In this document: positions 35,551 through 44,358 of the stretch, in pieces
Numbering within the stretch: the first letter of the stretch is position 1
How the letters are laid out: each line of letters opens with the position of its first letter
Origin: Nonomuraea sp. NBC_00507
GTDB taxonomy: Bacteria > Actinomycetota > Actinomycetes > Streptosporangiales > Streptosporangiaceae
Assembly: GCF_036013525.1 (NCBI RefSeq)
Contig: NZ_CP107853.1
Coordinates: 6,448,001 to 6,512,000, forward strand
Reading direction: 5' to 3'
DNA length: 64,000 nucleotides
Notes under the pieces: generated by a model
The model's database searches: none
What the model saw: only the letters and a program-made list of their open reading frames with translations
What the model was told of the DNA's origin: nothing
Program-made: the position numbers and the translations under genes

Positions 35551-36555
35551 ATGAGGCATCCCTCAGCGACCGCCGCGCTCCTGGCGGCGGCCGCCCTCGG
35601 CGGGCTGGGACTCGTACCCGGCGCCGCCCACGCGCGGACCGCGCCCCCGGTGGCCCGCGCCGCCTGGGTCAAGTCCTGCTACGACAAGAAGGAAGGCGAC
35701 TCCTTCCCCTGCGGCCACTGGCGGCTGCTGTGGCGCGACGGCAAGCAGACGACCGTCCGCGACGCCGCCATCACCACGATCGACGCTGCGGGCGAGGACG
35801 TCCGTGAGTCCGGCACGTTCGCGATCAGCGGGGACGGGCGGGTGCTCGCCTACGAACGGGCCGGCGACCACCGCCTGGTCGTCCGCTCGGCCGCCGGCGG
35901 CCCGGCGACGGTGCTGCCCAAGTCGGCCGTGCCCAAGGGCGTCGGCACCGACGAGATCGGCGTCGAGCTGTCACCCGCGGGGGACAAGGTCCTGATCGAC
36001 TATCTGGACGATCCCACCCGTCTGCCCACTAAGGTCATCACGGTCGCCACCGGCAAGATCACTACGTTGCCCGCCGCGGACACGATTCTCGGCTTCAGCG
36101 GCGACGGCGACGAGGTGCTGGCCACCCGCCTCCAGCGCGACAACACCACGGCCATGTACGCCTACCGCCTCGACGGCGGCGCCCCCATCACGAGCACGCC
36201 TCCCCAGGTCGTCGCGAACGCCCTCGCGCACGCGCTGGCCCCTGACGGCAAGACCGTGGCGACGTTCACGACGGGCGACACGCACACGAAGCGGCCGCCC
36301 AGGGTGCGGATCTACGACCTGGATACCGGGGATCTCTCGGCCGCCGCCGACCTGCCCGTCAGTCCCGGCGCGCTGCCGTACGGTCCGTGGTGGAGCGCGG
36401 ACGGGCGGCTCAACGTGGTCGTGCAGAGCGGCGAGGACGGGCAACCGGCGGTGATACGGGTGCTCACCGTCGACCCGCACTCCCGGGAGGCCACGCAGGC
36501 CGACACGTACACGATCAGCAAGACCAGGCACGCCTACTTCGCCGCGGGGGAGTGA
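35551..36555 (+). CDS. Secreted beta-propeller-like protein, paralogue 1
   Basis: A 334-residue exported protein with a signal peptide (residues 1-29) and a mature domain of repeated beta strands of TolB/WD40-like type (FAISGDGRVLAYERAG, VELSPAGDKVLIDYLD, GFSGDGDEVLATRLQ, HALAPDGKTVATFTTG). A cysteine pair near the mature N-terminus (KSCYDKKEGDSFPCGHWRL) is shared with the next gene. ATG 35551 follows AAAGGA; upstream GTG 35530 is unlikely. It lies five bases before paralogue 2 and both are probably one transcript. No enzymatic motif was seen, so a binding or scaffold role outside the cell is possible. Confidence 0.75.
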   Translation: MRHPSATAALLAAAALGGLGLVPGAAHARTAPPVARAAWVKSCYDKKEGDSFPCGHWRLLWRDGKQTTVRDAAITTIDAAGEDVRESGTFAISGDGRVLAYERAGDHRLVVRSAAGGPATVLPKSAVPKGVGTDEIGVELSPAGDKVLIDYLDDPTRLPTKVITVATGKITTLPAADTILGFSGDGDEVLATRLQRDNTTAMYAYRLDGGAPITSTPPQVVANALAHALAPDGKTVATFTTGDTHTKRPPRVRIYDLDTGDLSAAADLPVSPGALPYGPWWSADGRLNVVVQSGEDGQPAVIRVLTVDPHSREATQADTYTISKTRHAYFAAGE

Positions 36556-36560
36556 CCCAC

Positions 36561-37523
36561 ATGAGAACCAAGATCTTCGCGACCCTCGCCGTCGCGCTCG
36601 CCGCCCTGGCGGCGGCCCCGGCGATGGCGCACGCCGATCCGCACCACGACAGCATCAGGTACGCCTCCATCAAGAGCTGCGCGGACAAGGACGAGCAGCC
36701 CCGGCCGTGCGGCGGCTGGCGGCTCGTCCTGCACGGCGGCGAGCAGATGACGCTGCGCGACGCGCAGGGGGTCGCCCTCGACGCCAAGGGCAGGCCCACC
36801 CGCGACTTCCCGGCGCCCATCGCGGTCAGCGGGAACGGGCAGCGGATCGCGTACTACACCAAGACCGGCAGGCTCGCCGTGCGGACGCTTGGCGGCGGCG
36901 TCACCCTGCTGCCCAAGGACGCGCTGCCGCGGGTCGGCCAGAACGAGGTGACGCTGGTGCTCTCCGACGACGGCGGCCGGCTGGCCGTGATCTTCAGCAA
37001 CAAGCCCCGCGCCACCCTCGTCTTCGACACCGCCACCGGCGACCGGCTCGGCACCCTGCCGTCCGACCTGGGCCTGCAGGGCTTCAGCGCCGACGGCGAC
37101 GAGGTCCTCGCCACCTTCGAGGACGACGAGTCCGTCACCGACCTGATCGTCTACAGCGACGCGGGCGAGCGGCTGCATCGCGCCACGCCGCCGCAGGTCG
37201 TCGCGGCGAACGGGCCGCAGGCGCTGGCCGCCGACGGGCGTACGGTGGCGAACCTCGTGCAGGGGGACAAGCCGGAGCTGGTGCTGTACGACCTGGAGTC
37301 CGACCAGGTCACCGACCGCAAGAAGATCAAGCTGCCGGCCGGCGACCTCGACATGATCGACTGGACGGGGGACACCCAGGTGACCCTCCACCTGACCCGC
37401 CACCTGTCGAACTCCACCAAGGTGACGATCGTCCAGATCGACACCCGGACCGGCGCGGCCACGATCAGGGACCGCTACACGGTGCTGAAGGACACCTTCG
37501 TGTTCGCGGCTTGCGGCGGCTGA
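36561..37523 (+). CDS. Secreted beta-propeller-like protein, paralogue 2
   Basis: A 320-residue exported protein, signal peptide residues 1-25 (IFATLAVALAALAAAPAMAHA). It aligns along its length with the preceding gene: the IKSCADKDEQPRPCGGWRLVL cysteine pair, the VLPK/LLPK stretch, GFSADGDEVLATFED, ATPPQVVAANGPQALAADGRTVA. The two are clearly an old tandem duplication (roughly 40-45% alike by eye, with synonymous sites well diverged). Propeller repeats without catalytic residues. Function unknown. Confidence 0.75.
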   Translation: MRTKIFATLAVALAALAAAPAMAHADPHHDSIRYASIKSCADKDEQPRPCGGWRLVLHGGEQMTLRDAQGVALDAKGRPTRDFPAPIAVSGNGQRIAYYTKTGRLAVRTLGGGVTLLPKDALPRVGQNEVTLVLSDDGGRLAVIFSNKPRATLVFDTATGDRLGTLPSDLGLQGFSADGDEVLATFEDDESVTDLIVYSDAGERLHRATPPQVVAANGPQALAADGRTVANLVQGDKPELVLYDLESDQVTDRKKIKLPAGDLDMIDWTGDTQVTLHLTRHLSNSTKVTIVQIDTRTGAATIRDRYTVLKDTFVFAACGG

Positions 37524-37573
37524 CCCACGCGCCGACCGGCTCCTCGCTCACCTGAAGCCGGCGGTCACGCCGT

Positions 37574-38341
37574 TCACGCCGAGCTGGTGATGACCGCGAA
37601 ACGGGCGCCGTGCGGGTCGGTCAGGAACGCCATGCGCCCGACGTCCTCCACGTTCATCGACGGAGCCCGCACCGTGCCGCCGAGCTGCTGCGCCATGGCC
37701 ACCGTGGCGTCGCAGTCCGGCACCTCGAAGTAAGGCAGCCAGTACGGGGTGTCGCCCGGCTCCAGCTGGGCGAGCCCGGCCATGGACGTCTCCTCGCCGC
37801 CCCCGGCGGGGGTGATCACGGGGTAGGACAGGTCGCCCATCGGCAGGTCACGGATGGCCCACCCGAAGACGGCCTGGTAGAAGGAGCGCGCGGCGGCGAG
37901 GTCGGGGACGTAGAGCTCCGCCCAGGCGAGCGAACCCGGCTCCGTGACCATCCCGAGCCCCTTGGTCTCGCCCGGCTGCCACACGGCGAACCTGGCTCCC
38001 GCCGGATCCGCGAACACCGCCATCCGGCCCTGCCCCTCGATGTCGCGCGGCGGCGCGACCACCGTGCCGCCCGCCTGCTCGATCGTCTTGGCGGCGGTGT
38101 CGGCGTCGGGGGTCCGGAAGTACGTCAGCCAGGCCGCGGCCGGGTTGTCCTCGGTGGCGTGGCTTATCCCGGCGACCGTCCTGCCGTCGACCTGGCAGAG
38201 GCGGTAGTCCCTGTGCTCAGGCCCGAGCGTGATCGTCTGCCAGCCGAACAGCCCGGTGTAGAAGGCCGCGCAACGGTCGACGTCGGGGCTGTTGACGTCG
38301 ATCCAGCAGGGGGTGCCCGGCAGGTAGTGCGTGGTGAGCAT
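37574..38341 (-). CDS. Two-domain VOC (glyoxalase-like) protein
   Basis: A 255-residue protein made of two vicinal-oxygen-chelate modules, residues about 8-120 (PCWIDVNSPDVDRCAAFYTGLFGW) and 137-253 (LAWAELYVPDLAAARSFYQAVFGW). Each has the FYTGLFGW/FYQAVFGW signature and ends in a GRMAVFADPAGARFAVW / GRMAFLTDPHGARFAVI strand. Actinomycete proteins of this design are annotated as glyoxalase/bleomycin-resistance-like, with unknown substrates; hydroxylases in secondary metabolism also occur. It is transcribed alone, convergent with the propeller pair and divergent from the AlkB-like gene. Confidence 0.87.
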   Translation of the reverse strand: MLTTHYLPGTPCWIDVNSPDVDRCAAFYTGLFGWQTITLGPEHRDYRLCQVDGRTVAGISHATEDNPAAAWLTYFRTPDADTAAKTIEQAGGTVVAPPRDIEGQGRMAVFADPAGARFAVWQPGETKGLGMVTEPGSLAWAELYVPDLAAARSFYQAVFGWAIRDLPMGDLSYPVITPAGGGEETSMAGLAQLEPGDTPYWLPYFEVPDCDATVAMAQQLGGTVRAPSMNVEDVGRMAFLTDPHGARFAVITSSA

Positions 38342-38512
38342 GGCGTTGGTCCTTCGCGTGACGAAGCGGTGGGTGGCCTCCTCACCTCACGGCGCGGTCT
38401 GAGGGCGACGCCACTCGTGTCCGGCGTCTGCCAGCCTGGCATGGCGCGCCGGCGAAAGCGACCTTCTCCTACTGTCGAATATGTGTTTGAACCATGGCCT
38501 ACACTCGGCACT

Positions 38513-39142
38513 ATGACAGCCGCGTTCCAAGCATCTCTGCTGGGTCTGGACGAAGAGCTCGGCGTCGGGCCGCTCGGCGCCGCAGTCCGCAGGACGCAGC
38601 TCGCCCACGGCGCCTGGATCGATCTGCGGCCGGGCTGGCTGTCGGGTGCCGACACGTTGTTCGAGAGGCTCGCCGAGGTGGTGCCGTGGCGGGCCGAGCG
38701 GCGGAGGATGTACGACCGGGTGGTGGACGTGCCCCGGCTGCTGAAGTTCTACGACGAGGACGAGACCCTGCCGGACCCGGTGCTCGACGACGCCCGGCGC
38801 GCGTTGAACGCCCATTACGGCGAGGAGCTCGGGGAGCCGTTCCGCACGGCCGGGCTTTGCTTCTACCGGGACGGCCGTGACAGCGTGGCCTGGCACGGGG
38901 ACACCATCGGCCGGGGAAGCACCGAGGACACGATGGTGGCGATCGTCTCGGTCGGCTGCCCCAGGCCCCTTCTGCTCCGTCCGCGCGGCGGCGGCCCCTC
39001 GATCCGGCGTGACCTCGGCCACGGGGATCTGATCGTGATGGGCGGCAGCTGCCAACGCACGTGGGAGCACGCCATCCCGAAGACGACCCGCCCCACGGGG
39101 CCGCGCATCAGCATCCAATTCCGTCCCCGCGGCGTCCGCTGA
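38513..39142 (+). CDS. AlkB-like Fe(II)/2-oxoglutarate dioxygenase
   Basis: A 209-residue dioxygenase of the AlkB type. The iron ligands are His and Asp in WHGDT and the distal His in WEHAIPK; the 2-oxoglutarate-binding arginines lie in RISIQFRPRG at the C-terminus. The region NAHYGEELGEPFRTAGLCFYRDGRDSVAWHGD matches the substrate lid of bacterial AlkB homologues. It would repair alkylated bases in DNA or RNA by oxidative demethylation. The start ATG 38513 gives the normal length. It is not linked to ada or other repair genes. Confidence 0.85.
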   Translation: MTAAFQASLLGLDEELGVGPLGAAVRRTQLAHGAWIDLRPGWLSGADTLFERLAEVVPWRAERRRMYDRVVDVPRLLKFYDEDETLPDPVLDDARRALNAHYGEELGEPFRTAGLCFYRDGRDSVAWHGDTIGRGSTEDTMVAIVSVGCPRPLLLRPRGGGPSIRRDLGHGDLIVMGGSCQRTWEHAIPKTTRPTGPRISIQFRPRGVR

Positions 39143-39183
39143 CCTCCCCGCGGCACCGCGCCCGCGCAGGCTCGGCGGGCAGG

Positions 39184-40245
39184 CTACTGCAGAGTCAGCT
39201 TGGCGACGCGGCCCTGTTCGCCCGACGCCCAGCAAGCCCCGTCCCGCGCGCATGACACCGTGTCGAACGACCCGCCGTCGAACGTCTCCCAGCTCCGTCC
39301 GCCCGAATACGTCACATCACTGCCGGACGGCCCCACCGCGACAGCGGCGAACGGCGGGTACGGCAGCCACGTCACCCCCGAGCGGTACGCCGGGGGCGGC
39401 GCGGCGGCGGGCTGCCAGGTGGCGCCGCCGTCCCTGGTCACCGCTCCCGCGCTGGGTGACTGCTGGTCCGGCCGGAAGTCGCCGCCGACCGCGATGCCGC
39501 GGTGCCGGTCCCGGAAGGCCAGCGCGAACACGCCCCGCGCGGGGTCTCCGGCAGGGATCGGCGTGTCGGCGACCGTCCACGTACGTCCTCGATCTCCCGA
39601 GTGGAACACCCGCGCCCGCTCGGCCCCGCCGCCGGCCAGCCACACGTCCCGGCCGCCGGCCGTGACCAGGCACTGCCCGCTGGCCGCGAACCCGGCCTCG
39701 CCCGGCAGCGCCTCCGGCATGCCGTCAGAAGGCAGCACCCGCCAGCTCCGCCCGCCGTCCTCCGTGGCCAGGATCCGGAACCTGCCGTCCACGGGGTCGC
39801 TCATGGCCAGCCCGTGCCGGGGATCGAAGAACGCCAGGCAGTCGTAGAACGCCCGAGGCTCGTCGTTTCTGAACGTCTCCGTCCAGGTCTGCCCGCCGTC
39901 CTCCGTACGGTAGACCCGCGAGTCCGTCCCCTCGCCAATGGACAGCGCCACGGCCCGGCGCGCGTCGAACGCCTCGATGTCGCGGAACTGCAGGGCGGCG
40001 GTGTCGGGCGGCGACACGTTCTGCCACGTCCGGCCGCCGTCCACGGTCCTCAGCACCGTGCCACCCGAGCCGGAGGCCCAGACCACGTCGCGGCTGACGG
40101 GCGACAGGCCACGCAGGCGCGCGGTCACCCCGGTCTCCTTGAGCTCCCAGCCGAGCCGTGGCGGGCCGGCGTGGGCGGGGAACGGGGCCGCCGCCGCGAG
40201 GACGAGGGTCGCTGACAGCGCGCTCAACGCGATTCGAAGCCTCAT
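39184..40245 (-). CDS. Secreted BNR/Ycf48-like beta-propeller protein
   Basis: A 353-residue exported protein, signal peptide residues 1-26. It has six or seven Asp-box/BNR repeats (VLRTVDGGRTWQNVSPPD, VYRTEDGGQTWTETF, ILATEDGGRSWRVLP, VFHSGDRGRTWTVADTP, GAVTRDGGATWQP, VTYSGGRSWETFDG), the pattern of Ycf48/photosystem-II-assembly-like and oxidoreductase-annotated secreted propellers. ATG 40245 opens the signal peptide. The role is unknown; it may bind glycans or other extracellular ligands. The neighbouring D,D-carboxypeptidase is on the same strand 122 bases upstream. Confidence 0.8.
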   Translation of the reverse strand: MRLRIALSALSATLVLAAAAPFPAHAGPPRLGWELKETGVTARLRGLSPVSRDVVWASGSGGTVLRTVDGGRTWQNVSPPDTAALQFRDIEAFDARRAVALSIGEGTDSRVYRTEDGGQTWTETFRNDEPRAFYDCLAFFDPRHGLAMSDPVDGRFRILATEDGGRSWRVLPSDGMPEALPGEAGFAASGQCLVTAGGRDVWLAGGGAERARVFHSGDRGRTWTVADTPIPAGDPARGVFALAFRDRHRGIAVGGDFRPDQQSPSAGAVTRDGGATWQPAAAPPPAYRSGVTWLPYPPFAAVAVGPSGSDVTYSGGRSWETFDGGSFDTVSCARDGACWASGEQGRVAKLTLQ

Positions 40246-40367
40246 GTCGGGCAAACTAAACGAAAAGATCAACACCGTCTATGGGCTGATGGATCCAGTT
40301 GGCTGATCTACCACGCCTCGCGTCACGCGGCCGGCCGCCCGGCGCCGGAGGGCCGGCACGCCGGGCG

Positions 40368-41246
40368 TCAGGCGGACTGGCGGCTCGCGCCCCAGGTCAG
40401 CAACTCCTCGGCCGTGGCGAAGCGGCGGCTGGAGTCGGACTCCCCGAGCAGCACGCCTACCAGGCGCCGCCCGTCCTGCTCACTCGCGAACGCCAGGCAG
40501 AACCCGGCCGCCCGGGTGAACCCGGTCTTCAGCCCGATCGCGTCCGGCGTCGTCCGCAGGAGCCGGTTGGTGTTGCGCCAGCTGTACGAGCGGTGCTCAT
40601 CGTTGGCGTCCAGCGAGTGGTACCGGGTGCCGGCCGTCTCCTTGATCAGCGGGAGCTCCAGCGCCTTGGCAGCCAGCAGGGCCTGGTCGCGCGCGGTGGA
40701 GTAGCCGTCGCCGCCCGGCATGGGGAGGCCGTCGGCGTTGACGTACCGGGTGTCGGTCATGCCGAGCTGGCGGGCGGTCGCGTTCATCTTGGTGACGAAG
40801 CCGCCGACGCCGGGGCCGTAGGTGCGGGCCAGGGCGTGCGCGGCATCGGCTCCAGAGGGCAGCATCAGGCCGTACAGGAGCTCGTCCACCGTGAGGCGGT
40901 CGCCGGCGCGCAGGTCCGCGGTGGTGCCGCCGCCGTCCTCGGCGTAGGCGACGTCGGCGGGAGCGATCTCGACCACGTCCGTCGGCTTGGCGGTCTTCAG
41001 CACGACATAGGCCGTCATCGTCTTGGTGAGGCTGGCGATCGGCATGCGCTCGGCGCTGTTGTCCTCGAACAACACCTCGCCGGAGGAGGCGTCGAGCAGG
41101 TAGGCGGCGCGGCCGTACATCGTGGGGGCGTCGACGGCGGTGACGGGAAGGAGCGGCGACGCGCTCGCGTGTGCGGGCGCGGCGAGCCCTGTGACCAGGG
41201 CAACAATGCCTGCCAAGGCAGCCAGGATGGCGTTCCGGGTACGCAT
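40368..41246 (-). CDS. D-alanyl-D-alanine carboxypeptidase (S11)
   Basis: A 292-residue exported penicillin-binding protein of low molecular mass. Signal peptide residues 1-26. The active-site SxxK is in IASLTKTMTAY, and KTG is in IGLKTGFTRAAG. The SxN triad position reads PSGADAA, with alanine in place of asparagine; related actinomycete enzymes also vary here (often SGCDAA). It trims the terminal D-alanine of peptidoglycan stem peptides outside the membrane. No C-terminal membrane anchor is seen. ATG 41246 was chosen because it opens the signal peptide. Together with VanX-like and hydrolase genes it belongs to the wall-turnover set in this window. Confidence 0.88.
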   Translation of the reverse strand: MRTRNAILAALAGIVALVTGLAAPAHASASPLLPVTAVDAPTMYGRAAYLLDASSGEVLFEDNSAERMPIASLTKTMTAYVVLKTAKPTDVVEIAPADVAYAEDGGGTTADLRAGDRLTVDELLYGLMLPSGADAAHALARTYGPGVGGFVTKMNATARQLGMTDTRYVNADGLPMPGGDGYSTARDQALLAAKALELPLIKETAGTRYHSLDANDEHRSYSWRNTNRLLRTTPDAIGLKTGFTRAAGFCLAFASEQDGRRLVGVLLGESDSSRRFATAEELLTWGASRQSA

Positions 41247-41382
41247 TGACCCAGACTGCACCGCCCTTGAGGGTGCTTTTGCCGATATAAGCGAAATTAA
41301 GGGATAAAACGCCCAAGAAAGCCGATAGTGTCGCGGATTCCGACGAGTAGATCTTTTGGGCAATGTCTAAAGAACCCGGGCT

Positions 41383-42564
41383 CTACCTGCTGCCGCTCCA
41401 GAAACTGTCCGTCACGCGCTCGCCCTGCATCAGCTCAGAGAACAAATCCTCCCACAAGGGCATCACGAGTTCCGGCGCGTACGCCCGAGACGTTTTCGCC
41501 GCCTCTTTCCCCATTCGCACCCGCAGCTGACGATCCGCGACGACTCGCTTCAGCGCCCCGGCCAGCGCGTCCACGTCCCGGGGCGGCACCAGCACCCCGT
41601 CCACGCCGTCGCTCAGCACGTCCCGCGGCCCGGTCGGGCAGTCGAACGCCACCACCGGCAGTGCGTGCGTCATGGCCTCGATCATCACCATGGGCAGCCC
41701 CTCGACCCGCGAGCTCAGCGCGTACACGGAGGCCTCGGTCAGCTCCCGTTCCAGCCGGTCGGTACGCCCGGGCAGCGCCACGTGCTCGCGCAGCCCGTAC
41801 TGCTCGACGAGCCCGCTCAGCTGGCTCTTGCGCGGCCCGGTGCCGAAGATGCGCAGCCGCCAGTCCGGATGCTCGGCCACCACTTGGGCGAAGGCCGCGA
41901 TGAGCAGGTCGAACCCCTTCTGCGGCACCAGCCGGCCGGCCGCGACCACGACGGGGTTGGCCTGACGGGAACGGTTCTGATCGACCCTGTGCACGGCGTT
42001 CGGGATCTGCACGATCGGCGTCGCGGGGAGCAGCCGCTGGTATTCGAGCCGGTTCGTCCCCGTCAGCACGGTGATCGCGTCGAACCGCCCGTAGTGGCGG
42101 GCGATCTCCCTGCGGATGGTGTCGGGGTAGGCCGACAGGTTCATGTGCTCCTGGGCGACCCTGATGACGCTCTTGGGGGTACGGCGGGCGGAGATCAGGT
42201 TCAGCGCCGGCCGGTTGGTGACCAGGATGCCGTCGCGCAGCTTGGCGCAGTAGTCCATGGCCGCCCATTCCACCCGCTCGGTGAAGTAGTCGGCCGCGAA
42301 CTCGCCCCGTGGCACGACCTTGCCGCGCATCCGGCGCCAGGCCCTGCGCCCGATGGAGTCGGGCCGGCGCCCACCACGCTGGTCCACCAGCGTGGTGATC
42401 GTGATCCGCGGGTCCAGCGCGAACCGCGGCCTGTCGCGCCGGCGTACCACGCTGACCAGCTCCACCTCGTGTCCCGCCGCGGCCATCGCGTTCGCCTGGT
42501 TGACGATCGTGCGAATGGTGCCGCCCATGCCGTACGCGTGCAGCATGAGATAGCGGATCTTCAC
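41383..42564 (-). CDS. GT4 family glycosyltransferase
   Basis: A 393-residue retaining glycosyltransferase. The N-terminal acceptor loop reads HAYGMGGTIRTIVNQANAM, the middle nucleotide-sugar domain starts VVVAAGRLVPQKGFDLLIAAF, and the E-x7-E motif appears as SRVEGLPMVMIEAM. The GTG start at 42564 overlaps the TGA of the sulfotransferase gene, so the two are co-translated. Members with the GGTIRT loop (TagE/WcaL-like) act in wall teichoic acid or exopolysaccharide glycosylation. The product may be a sulfated surface glycan or glycolipid, since a sulfotransferase is its only partner (inference). Confidence 0.88.
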   Translation of the reverse strand: MKIRYLMLHAYGMGGTIRTIVNQANAMAAAGHEVELVSVVRRRDRPRFALDPRITITTLVDQRGGRRPDSIGRRAWRRMRGKVVPRGEFAADYFTERVEWAAMDYCAKLRDGILVTNRPALNLISARRTPKSVIRVAQEHMNLSAYPDTIRREIARHYGRFDAITVLTGTNRLEYQRLLPATPIVQIPNAVHRVDQNRSRQANPVVVAAGRLVPQKGFDLLIAAFAQVVAEHPDWRLRIFGTGPRKSQLSGLVEQYGLREHVALPGRTDRLERELTEASVYALSSRVEGLPMVMIEAMTHALPVVAFDCPTGPRDVLSDGVDGVLVPPRDVDALAGALKRVVADRQLRVRMGKEAAKTSRAYAPELVMPLWEDLFSELMQGERVTDSFWSGSR

Positions 42565-43406
42565 GAGATGTACCCCCAGGTACGGGAAATCGGCTTGAGC
42601 GCGTCCGGGATCTCGTGCTCGGCGGGCAGTTCGCGGGCGGGCTGCACGGTGCCGGATCGGATCTTGTCGCGCCAGTCGCCGAGCCCTTTCTGGATCACGC
42701 TCTGCTTGCCGTAGGAGAGCATCTCCGGCTCCCACTCCAGGCCCAGGAACGCGCAGATCTCCCGGGTGACGCGCTCCGGCTCGGCGCTGAGCTCCTCGTA
42801 CTTGACGGTCAGGCCGGGCAGTGCCTTCCTGGCCCGCTGCACGGCCTTCATGTACCGCAGCGCGTCCAGTGCGGCCTCGTCGGGAGTGCGCTTGTCGGGG
42901 CTGGCCTCGTGCCAGGACGTGGCGATCGAGGCGGGGTGGCGCAGCAGGAAGATGAAGCGGGCGTCGGGCCAGCACGTCGCGATGCGCTGGTAGACGAAGG
43001 CGTTGGCGGGTGTCTTGTCCACGACGTGCCGTTTGCCGCTGCGGACCAGCTCCCGGTGCAGGACGCGGTCCCACAGCAGATGCTCCAGATCGGCCTGGTT
43101 GTGGCCGAGCGCCGCCATCGCCTTCGACGCCAGGCTCGTCTCGAAACTCACCTTCAGGCGTCGTACGTGCAACTCATGAGGAGCGTGCAGCGCCGAGTGG
43201 GCGTTCAGTATCGACCGCAGGAGCGTCGAGCCGGACCGCACGGGGGACAGGAGGAACACGGGGGCTTCGAGCAGCCGGTCGGTCAGCGGATCCGCGGGCG
43301 GTCGGACGTCGGGAACGGGAGGGGCCGACGGCTCTTTCCCGGCCCGTTCGATCTGGAATCCGGTGAACCTGACCAGCGCTTTGTTCACCTTGCGCTGCCA
43401 GTTCAT
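42561..43406 (-). CDS. PAPS-dependent sulfotransferase family protein
   Basis: A 281-residue sulfotransferase. The 5'-phosphosulfate loop is APVFLLSPVRSGSTLLRSIL (about residues 46-65), the 3'-phosphate-binding stretch is RFIFLLRHPASIATSWHEAS near residue 150, and the VKYEELSAEPERVTREICAFLGLEW tail is typical of the Stf0/Sulfotransfer_3-like group. ATG 43406 (MNWQRKVNKAL) is preferred to the farther ATG 43448. It would move sulfate from PAPS to a carbohydrate or lipid hydroxyl. First gene of a two-gene unit with the GT4 enzyme. Confidence 0.85.
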   Translation of the reverse strand: MNWQRKVNKALVRFTGFQIERAGKEPSAPPVPDVRPPADPLTDRLLEAPVFLLSPVRSGSTLLRSILNAHSALHAPHELHVRRLKVSFETSLASKAMAALGHNQADLEHLLWDRVLHRELVRSGKRHVVDKTPANAFVYQRIATCWPDARFIFLLRHPASIATSWHEASPDKRTPDEAALDALRYMKAVQRARKALPGLTVKYEELSAEPERVTREICAFLGLEWEPEMLSYGKQSVIQKGLGDWRDKIRSGTVQPARELPAEHEIPDALKPISRTWGYIS

Positions 43407-43524
43407 GCCGAGCGAGACTACCGTCACTTCCTGGTGATTGCCTGGCAACCTGACGGTTATGGGGAGGTCGGCGGTGGCTTGACCTCACAGTGGGCGCACC
43501 GCCGCCGGCCTCAACGGATGACTA

Positions 43525-44358
43525 TCACTGGCCGGCCAGGCCGGTGTGCGCGACGCCGCGGACGATCTGCCGCTGGAACAGCACGAACACCACGAGCAGC
43601 GGCAGCCCGGCCAGCACGACGGACGCCATGATCTGCGCGTACCGCAGGCCGAAGGTGCCCTGCACGACGTTCGCCAGCCCTACCGGCAGCGTCATCGTGT
43701 TCGGGTCGGTGGAGACCAGGAACGGCCACAGGAAGTTGTTCCACGTGGTGATGAACGTGAAGATCGACACCGCGGCCAGCACGGGCCGCGACAGTGGCAG
43801 CACGATCGTGAAGAACACCCGCCAGCGCCCCGCCCCGTCCACGAACGCGGCCTGCTCCAGCTCCGGCGGCACGTCCTGGAAGAACTTGTACAGGACGTAC
43901 ACGATCAGCGGCGCGGCCACCTGCGGCAGGATGATCGCCCACCAGGTGTCGACCAGCCCGAGGGCGACCATCTCCGCGAACAACGGCGCGATCAGCACCT
44001 GCGGCGGCACCATGATCCCGGCCAGGATGACCGCCAGCAGCGCCCGCTGGCCGCGGAACTGCGTCCGCGCGAACCCGTAGGCCGCCATCGCGGAGAACAA
44101 CACGGTCAGGAACGTAGTGATCACCGCGGTCACGGTGGAGTTGATCGCCCACTTGACGATGCCGCCGGTGCCCAGGACCAGCTGGTAGGAGTCCAGCGTG
44201 ATCGCGCTGCCGATCCACTCCAGCGGGATCTTCGTGGTCTCGGACTCGGGCTTGAGCGAGACGGCGACGGCCCAGGCGATGGGCGCCAGCCAGATGATCG
44301 CCAGCGCCAGCGCCACCACCAGCAGGATGAGCTGGCTGATGCTGAACCGCTTGGTCAT
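43525..44358 (-). CDS. ABC sugar permease, MalG type (arabinose divergon)
   Basis: A 277-residue membrane permease with six helices and the EAA loop LEQAAFVDGAGRWRVFFTIVLPL near residue 180. ATG 44358 overlaps the stop of the MalF-type gene (ATGA). Third gene of a binding protein-permease-permease operon transcribed away from the GH51 gene. Confidence 0.92.
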   Translation of the reverse strand: MTKRFSISQLILLVVALALAIIWLAPIAWAVAVSLKPESETTKIPLEWIGSAITLDSYQLVLGTGGIVKWAINSTVTAVITTFLTVLFSAMAAYGFARTQFRGQRALLAVILAGIMVPPQVLIAPLFAEMVALGLVDTWWAIILPQVAAPLIVYVLYKFFQDVPPELEQAAFVDGAGRWRVFFTIVLPLSRPVLAAVSIFTFITTWNNFLWPFLVSTDPNTMTLPVGLANVVQGTFGLRYAQIMASVVLAGLPLLVVFVLFQRQIVRGVAHTGLAGQ

